Positions 7,269 through 12,176 of a DNA stretch of 12,176 nucleotides are shown in pieces (position 1 is the first letter of the stretch; every line of letters starts with the position of its first letter). The stretch is from Chitinophagaceae bacterium UBA3961 (lineage in GTDB: Bacteria; Bacteroidota; Bacteroidia; Chitinophagales; Chitinophagaceae): the NCBI GenBank assembly GCA_002385265.1, contig DGDD01000202.1:7622-19797 (forward strand), read 5' to 3'. Position numbers and translations under genes: made by a program. The notes under the pieces are model-generated. The model did not search any database and had not been told where the DNA came from. It was given only the letters and a program-made list of their open reading frames with translations.

Positions 7269-10200
7269 ATGAGAGCCGTGAACTATTTTTTTGTTGCAGT
7301 ATTTCTAAGCGTACTCGTTGTTTCTTGTAATCAACAAAGCACCCTGTTTGAAAAAATTGAAGCCAATAAATCGGGTATTGATTTCGAAAACACCATTACA
7401 GAAACTGATTCCATCAATGTCCTTGATTTCGAAAACGTTTACAATGGAGGCGGTGTAGGAGTGGGCGATTTTAATAACGACGGCCTCCTCGACCTCTATT
7501 TCACCGGTAACCTCGTTTCAAACAAACTATACCTCAATAAAGGCGATTTCAAATTTCAAGACATTACCGAAAAAGCACAAGTAAGCGGTGATAACAAATG
7601 GAGTAGAGGCGTTGCTGTTATTGATATCAATAACGACGGATTGTTAGATATGTATGTTTCGGCTACCCTTAAACGCAATCCCGTTCTCAGAGAACACATG
7701 CTCTTTGTGAATCAAGGAAACAATAAAGAAGGTATTCCAACATTCAAAAATTTAGCAAAGGAATACGGTCTCGCCGATACTACTCAAGGCACGCAAGCTG
7801 CTTTCTTCGACTACGATAACGATGGCGACTTGGATGTGTACATGGTAAACAATGAAATTATCAGAGGCGATTATCCCAACCGTTTCCGCCCCGCCATGAA
7901 AGATGGAAGCCATCCCAATACAGATCGCTTGTTTAGAAACGATTGGAACGAAAATCTCAAACACCCGGTGTTTTCAAACGTATCAAAAGAAGCCGGTATT
8001 CTAATCGATGGTTATGGCCACTCAGTAGTCATCAACGACTTTAATAAAGACGGTTGGAAAGACATCTACGTTACCAACGACTACCTCTCGAACGACCTTC
8101 TTTGGATCAATAATAAAAACGGCACTTTTACTGAATCGCTAAACCTTTATTTCAAACATACGTCCGCCAATGCCATGGGTACCGACGTGATTGACGTAAA
8201 CAACGATGGTCTCGATGATGTGGTAGCACTCGATATGAATCCGGAAGACAATTACCGGAAGAAAATGATGATGAACCCCAATAGCTACCAAACGTATCAG
8301 AACAGCGATTACTTTGGTTACGGCTATCAATACGTAAGAAATACCCTTCAAATAAATCAAGGCCCTAGAGTACTCGGAAACGACTCCATAGGTGCCCCCA
8401 TTTTCAGTGAAATCGCTTTCTTCTCCGGTATCGCTGAAACTGATTGGAGCTGGACGCCTGTAGTGGCCGATTTTGATAACGATGGCAACCGCGATATCAT
8501 TATTACAAATGGATTCCCCAAAGATGTTACCGACCACGATTTTGTAGCCTTTCGAAACGAAGCCTTCGCGGTAGCAAATAAACGGCAATTGCTCGATCAA
8601 ATTCCCGAAGTGAAATTGCACAACTACGCCTATCGTAATAAAGGCAATTTGCAATTTGAAAACAAAACCAATGACTGGGGACTCACCATTCCAACCTTTT
8701 CTAATGGCTCTGTATATGCCGATTTAGACAACGACGGAGATTTAGACTTGGTACTCAACAACATCAATGATAAAGCAGGACTCTATAGAAATACCTTGCG
8801 AGATAAAACTCCTGAACAAGCACATTTTGTAAAAGTTGTTTTGAAAGGAGATGCACAGAATCTAAATGGAATTGGAGCCAATCTCACCTTATTTGCCAAT
8901 GGCACCAAGCAAAGCTGGGAACATACACCCTATAGAGGCTATCTTTCCTCTGTTCCATTGCAAGCTTTTTTTGGATTGGGAGCTAGTACAAAAATTGATT
9001 CGCTGTTAGTTTATTGGCCCAACGGAAAATTTCAAAAGCTCACGTCTTTGAAAGTTGACTCAATAAATGAAATCAATATTCAAAATGCTGTTGCGCTTCC
9101 TACTACAACTCCTACTATTTTTGATACAACGGCTTTGTTTAGTGATGTTACCAAAGCTAGAAATATCAATTTCATTCCGCAAGAAAGAGACTATGTTGAT
9201 TTCAACGTTCAAAAACTACTTCCGCATAAACTTTCTGAATACGGTCCGGGATTAGCTGCAGGTGATTTGAATGGAGATGGTTTAGACGATTTTGTGAGTG
9301 CAGGGTCTTTTTCAAATAGCGGCGAGCTCTTTTTCCAATCTAAAAATGGCAGCTTCATTCAAAAGAAATTGCTAGAGAAAGACGGAAATGATCACAAACG
9401 TTGGGAAGAATTGGGGATGCTGCTGATTGATATTGACGGCGATAAAGACCTCGATATTTATGCTGCAAGCGGTGAATACGAAAACCCCAAACAAACCAAT
9501 AGCTATCAAGATCACTTATACTTAAATGATGGAAAAGGAAACTTTTCAATGGACACCACATGGTTGCCAACTAACTATACTAGTAAGAGCTGCGCACGCG
9601 CAGTAGATTTTGATCACGATGGCGATCTCGATATAGTGGTTGCGGGTAGAGTAGAGCCTTGGTTTTATCCCAAACCCGTTTCAAGTTTTGTTTACAGAAA
9701 CGATAGTAAGCCGGGTGCTATCAAACTTACCGATGTTACTTCTTCTGTTGCTGCAGACCTAAACAACGCCGGCTTGGTTTGTGATATCTTAGTTACCGAT
9801 GTAGACAAAGACGGATGGGACGATCTATTATTGGCAGGTGAATGGATGCCTGTTACCCTTCTGAAAAACACCAATGGTCGTTTTCAAAAAGCCGACAACG
9901 GACTTTCGAAATATACCGGTTGGTGGAACTCAATAGTTGGAGCCGATTTCGATAACGATGGAGACATCGACTATATAGCGGGCAATATGGGGCAAAACAG
10001 TTTCTACAGAGCTACGCCTGAATTTCCAGCTCATATCACTGCAAAAGACTTTGATAACAATGGAAGCTACGATGCATTTCCTTCATTGTTTCTTCCTGAT
10101 ATCAATGGCGTGAAAAAGGAATTCCCTGCTCAAACACGCGATGATATTGTGAAGCAAATGATTGGTATGCGAACCAACTTCCAAAATTATAAGCAATACG

Positions 10201-10841
10201 CCATGTCTACAATGGACGAAGTGATCACTCCTGACATGCGCAAGAATGCCATCCGTTTAGAAGCGAATACTTCTCAAAGTGTTTTTCTTCGAAACGATGG
10301 AACGGGAAAGCTTACGATGGAGCCCTTACCAATGCAAGCGCAATGGTCGATGCTAAATGGAATGGTGGTTGACGATTTTAACAACGATGGAAATCTAGAC
10401 CTTTGTATCAATACCAATGATTACGGCACAGAAGTTTCAGTTGGTAGATACGATGCACTCAATGGCTTAGTGTTCTTGGGGAATGGAAAAGGAGGCTTTA
10501 CTGTTCAATCTATTTTGCAAAGTGGCATCTTTATTCCGGGTAATGGAAAAGCACTGGTACAGCTGGCTGATTTCAATGGCAATCCTTTGTTAGCGGCATC
10601 TCAAAACAGAGGTCCGTTCAAATTGTATAAATTAAGAGCTTCGAAGAAATTAGTGCGGTTGAATGCGGATGAAACCGTAGCCGTTATAACCTTAAGAAAT
10701 GGAACCAAACAAAGAAGAGAATTTCCATATGGTGCCTCCTTTCTATCTCAATCGTCTCGTATCATTTGGTACGATAACAATATCACTGCTATTGAATTGT
10801 ATTCTGTAAAGGGAAAAACCAGAACGATCACACAACCTTAA
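7269..10841 (+). CDS. Large VCBS/FG-GAP repeat lipoprotein with ASPIC/UnbV domain
   Basis: The function is not known; the fold is that of calcium-stabilised beta-propeller proteins that bind ligands or partners outside the cell. The start is ATG at 7269 (1190 residues), preferred over an in-frame TTG two codons earlier. The signal ends LVVSC, with lipid-bearing Cys20. There are fourteen DxDxDGxxD-type calcium loops, starting at about residues 67, 119, 181, 257, 309, 401, 485, then 666, 721, 780, 844, 893, 927 and 1036. An ASPIC/UnbV domain lies between the two sets (about 520-603: LNGIGANLTLFANGTKQ, GYLSSVPLQAFFGLG, WPNGK). The C-terminal 80 residues look like a degenerate second ASPIC, so the protein reads as an internal duplication. 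Related proteins are often annotated near SusCD pairs or as CRTAC1-like. It is 3 bp upstream of the haloperoxidase-like gene. Codon choice is less biased than in susCD. I see no type IX secretion C-terminal domain. Confidence 0.9.
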   Translation: MRAVNYFFVAVFLSVLVVSCNQQSTLFEKIEANKSGIDFENTITETDSINVLDFENVYNGGGVGVGDFNNDGLLDLYFTGNLVSNKLYLNKGDFKFQDITEKAQVSGDNKWSRGVAVIDINNDGLLDMYVSATLKRNPVLREHMLFVNQGNNKEGIPTFKNLAKEYGLADTTQGTQAAFFDYDNDGDLDVYMVNNEIIRGDYPNRFRPAMKDGSHPNTDRLFRNDWNENLKHPVFSNVSKEAGILIDGYGHSVVINDFNKDGWKDIYVTNDYLSNDLLWINNKNGTFTESLNLYFKHTSANAMGTDVIDVNNDGLDDVVALDMNPEDNYRKKMMMNPNSYQTYQNSDYFGYGYQYVRNTLQINQGPRVLGNDSIGAPIFSEIAFFSGIAETDWSWTPVVADFDNDGNRDIIITNGFPKDVTDHDFVAFRNEAFAVANKRQLLDQIPEVKLHNYAYRNKGNLQFENKTNDWGLTIPTFSNGSVYADLDNDGDLDLVLNNINDKAGLYRNTLRDKTPEQAHFVKVVLKGDAQNLNGIGANLTLFANGTKQSWEHTPYRGYLSSVPLQAFFGLGASTKIDSLLVYWPNGKFQKLTSLKVDSINEINIQNAVALPTTTPTIFDTTALFSDVTKARNINFIPQERDYVDFNVQKLLPHKLSEYGPGLAAGDLNGDGLDDFVSAGSFSNSGELFFQSKNGSFIQKKLLEKDGNDHKRWEELGMLLIDIDGDKDLDIYAASGEYENPKQTNSYQDHLYLNDGKGNFSMDTTWLPTNYTSKSCARAVDFDHDGDLDIVVAGRVEPWFYPKPVSSFVYRNDSKPGAIKLTDVTSSVAADLNNAGLVCDILVTDVDKDGWDDLLLAGEWMPVTLLKNTNGRFQKADNGLSKYTGWWNSIVGADFDNDGDIDYIAGNMGQNSFYRATPEFPAHITAKDFDNNGSYDAFPSLFLPDINGVKKEFPAQTRDDIVKQMIGMRTNFQNYKQYAMSTMDEVITPDMRKNAIRLEANTSQSVFLRNDGTGKLTMEPLPMQAQWSMLNGMVVDDFNNDGNLDLCINTNDYGTEVSVGRYDALNGLVFLGNGKGGFTVQSILQSGIFIPGNGKALVQLADFNGNPLLAASQNRGPFKLYKLRASKKLVRLNADETVAVITLRNGTKQRREFPYGASFLSQSSRIIWYDNNITAIELYSVKGKTRTITQP
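7416..10826 (+). repeat. Protein-level tandem duplication within the VCBS/ASPIC gene
   Basis: Unit 1 (about 7416-9083, residues 50-605) and unit 2 (about 9216-10826, residues 650-1186) carry the same order of elements: seven calcium loops, a helical insert between loops 6 and 7, then an ASPIC-like segment. NGTKQ falls at residues 544-548 and again at 1144-1148, and loops 1 and 8 are 599 residues apart. Local matches include DFNKDGWKDIYV against DVDKDGWDDLLL (loops 4 and 11). The similarity is clear in protein but not in DNA, so the duplication is old. The boundaries are estimates by eye. Confidence 0.6.
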
Positions 10842-10844
10842 TCA

Positions 10845-12173
10845 ATGAACATGAACCGCTTTACAAAATTGCTCACCGTTTTGGCTGTTGTTGGAGCAAG
10901 CTATGCATGTAACACCAATTCAGCCGTTCGACCCGATGATGCTCAATTACAACACAACAATCAGCATCAGCTCACCGAAGTTATTATCTATGATGGCTTC
11001 ACGCCGCCGGTTGCGAGTAGAATTTACGTGTACTCGTCGTTGGCAGCTTATGAGGCTGTGCGATATTTGGATCCTAAATCAGTTTCCATCGCCGAAAAAT
11101 TAAATGGCTTCGGAAAAATGCCTGTTCCTGAAAAAGGAATGGTGTATGATTATTCCCTTGCTTCACTCAAAGCCTTTTTTACAGTAGTTAGAAATGTAAA
11201 AGTATTTTCGGTAGACTCATTGAAGGCTTATGAAGAGAAAAACTATAAAGCTTACGAAGCACTGATGGATAAATCGGCATACGATCGATCCATAGCTTTT
11301 GGTGATACCATTGCAAAAGCAATTTTAGCCAGAGCGAAGAAAGATGGCTATGCAGCTTCTCGTGGAAAGGAAAAATTCTTGGGTAGCAATGATCCCGGTA
11401 TGTGGCGACCCACACCTCCCGACTACCTCGATGGTGTAGAATGGTGCTGGAATACCATGAAATCAATGACCTTGGATTCAGCTTCACAATTCATGCCTCC
11501 ACGACCACCTGCTTTTAGCAAAGATCCTAAAAGCGAATTCTATAAATACGCTAAAGAGGTATACGATATCAATAAAGGCCTAACTGAAGAGCAAAAAACC
11601 ATTGCGAAATATTGGGACGATAATCCATTTGTAATTGAACACAGTGGTCATATGATGTTCGCCAACAAAAAGATTACACCGGGCGGACATTGGATGGGCA
11701 TAGCAGGCATTGCGAGCGCCCTCACAAAAGCTGATCCTGTAAAAACAGCACGTGCGTATGCACTTACGGCTGTTGCCATGTTCGACGGATTCATTGCCTG
11801 CTGGGATGAAAAATACAGAAGCAAAGTGGTACGTCCCGTAACGGTGATAAACGAATGGTTTGATCCACATTGGGCCCCTTTCTTACAAACGCCTCCTTTC
11901 CCCGAATACACCAGTGGACATAGTACTATTTCCGCTGCTGCTGCAACGGTACTGACTGATTTGTTTGGTCCGGCCATTACATTTAAAGACACCGTAGATT
12001 TGAAATACATTGGCATGCAACGCGAATTCAATTCATTTTACCAAGCTGCCGATGAAGCTTCTATCAGTCGCGTGTACGGTGGTATTCACTACAGAACCGG
12101 TGTAGATGCCGGAGGTGCTCAAGGAAGACAAGTGGGAGTGTGGGTGCTGACTAAATTAAGAATGAATAATTAA
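10845..12173 (+). CDS. Vanadium-dependent haloperoxidase-like PAP2-superfamily protein, probable lipoprotein
   Basis: The family holds vanadate and uses peroxide to oxidise halides, or acts as an acid phosphatase through the same site. All three active-site motifs are intact in the 442 residues: KX6RP as K323...R330-P331, the SGH motif as S357-G358-H359 within PFPEYTSGH, and SRX5H as S408-R409...H415. The last histidine would bind vanadium and H359 would be the acid-base residue. F352, seven residues before H359, matches the phenylalanine of fungal chloroperoxidase, where algal bromoperoxidases have histidine. The N-terminus has a hydrophobic signal ending ASYAC (Cys22), a relaxed lipobox, so export is likely and lipidation plausible. 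The alpha-helical N-terminal half (about 40-300) is that of bacterial haloperoxidase-like proteins. ATG at 10845 starts 3 bp after the upstream stop; ATG at 10851 is an alternative. The gene is complete, with tandem TAA stops. A phosphatase role cannot be excluded. Confidence 0.88.
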   Translation: MNMNRFTKLLTVLAVVGASYACNTNSAVRPDDAQLQHNNQHQLTEVIIYDGFTPPVASRIYVYSSLAAYEAVRYLDPKSVSIAEKLNGFGKMPVPEKGMVYDYSLASLKAFFTVVRNVKVFSVDSLKAYEEKNYKAYEALMDKSAYDRSIAFGDTIAKAILARAKKDGYAASRGKEKFLGSNDPGMWRPTPPDYLDGVEWCWNTMKSMTLDSASQFMPPRPPAFSKDPKSEFYKYAKEVYDINKGLTEEQKTIAKYWDDNPFVIEHSGHMMFANKKITPGGHWMGIAGIASALTKADPVKTARAYALTAVAMFDGFIACWDEKYRSKVVRPVTVINEWFDPHWAPFLQTPPFPEYTSGHSTISAAAATVLTDLFGPAITFKDTVDLKYIGMQREFNSFYQAADEASISRVYGGIHYRTGVDAGGAQGRQVGVWVLTKLRMNN

Positions 12174-12176
12174 TAA

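Noticed and set aside
10600..10841. Type IX secretion C-terminal sorting domain at the end of the VCBS protein
   Set aside because: The tail aligns better with the internal ASPIC domain, and the lipoprotein signal already accounts for envelope location.

Overview
The window comes from a member of the Bacteroidota. The evidence is a SusC/SusD pair, lipoprotein signals with relaxed lipoboxes, no clear Shine-Dalgarno sequences, and a promoter of the Bacteroides type (TTTG, then TAnnTTTG). The general look (a large SusC without an STN domain, VCBS/ASPIC lipoprotein, PAP2-type haloperoxidase) suggests the order Chitinophagales, but the family is an inference and no rRNA is present to settle it.

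Layout. Bases 1-28 are a degenerate 7-bp tandem repeat that runs off the left edge and touches the dnaJ stop codon. On the minus strand follow dnaJ (27-1196) and grpE (1227-1772), a two-gene chaperone operon read leftward with grpE first; dnaK is not in the window. A 460-bp non-coding divergent spacer (1773-2232) holds several short perfect palindromes, a phased AT-rich direct repeat and a good candidate promoter for the genes on the right.

Four complete genes then run rightward: susC (2233-5433, TonB-dependent outer-membrane transporter), susD (5456-7177, surface lipoprotein partner), a 1190-residue VCBS/FG-GAP plus ASPIC/UnbV lipoprotein (7269-10841), and a PAP2-superfamily protein with a complete vanadium-haloperoxidase active site and a probable lipoprotein signal (10845-12173). 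A hairpin with a T-tract lies between susD and the VCBS gene, so the last two genes may be made at a lower level than susCD. The last two genes are only 3 bp apart and look translationally coupled.

How the genes may work together (inference): SusC/SusD would import an unidentified ligand. The large calcium-loop protein and the haloperoxidase-like enzyme would sit on the envelope and bind or oxidatively modify (or dephosphorylate) that ligand or a related one. There are no glycoside hydrolases, peptidases, sigma/anti-sigma genes or hybrid sensors in the window, so this is not an ordinary polysaccharide utilisation locus. The most notable structural observation is that the VCBS protein appears to be a whole-length internal duplication: seven calcium loops plus an ASPIC domain, then seven more loops plus a degenerate ASPIC-like tail, with most equivalent positions about 600 residues apart.
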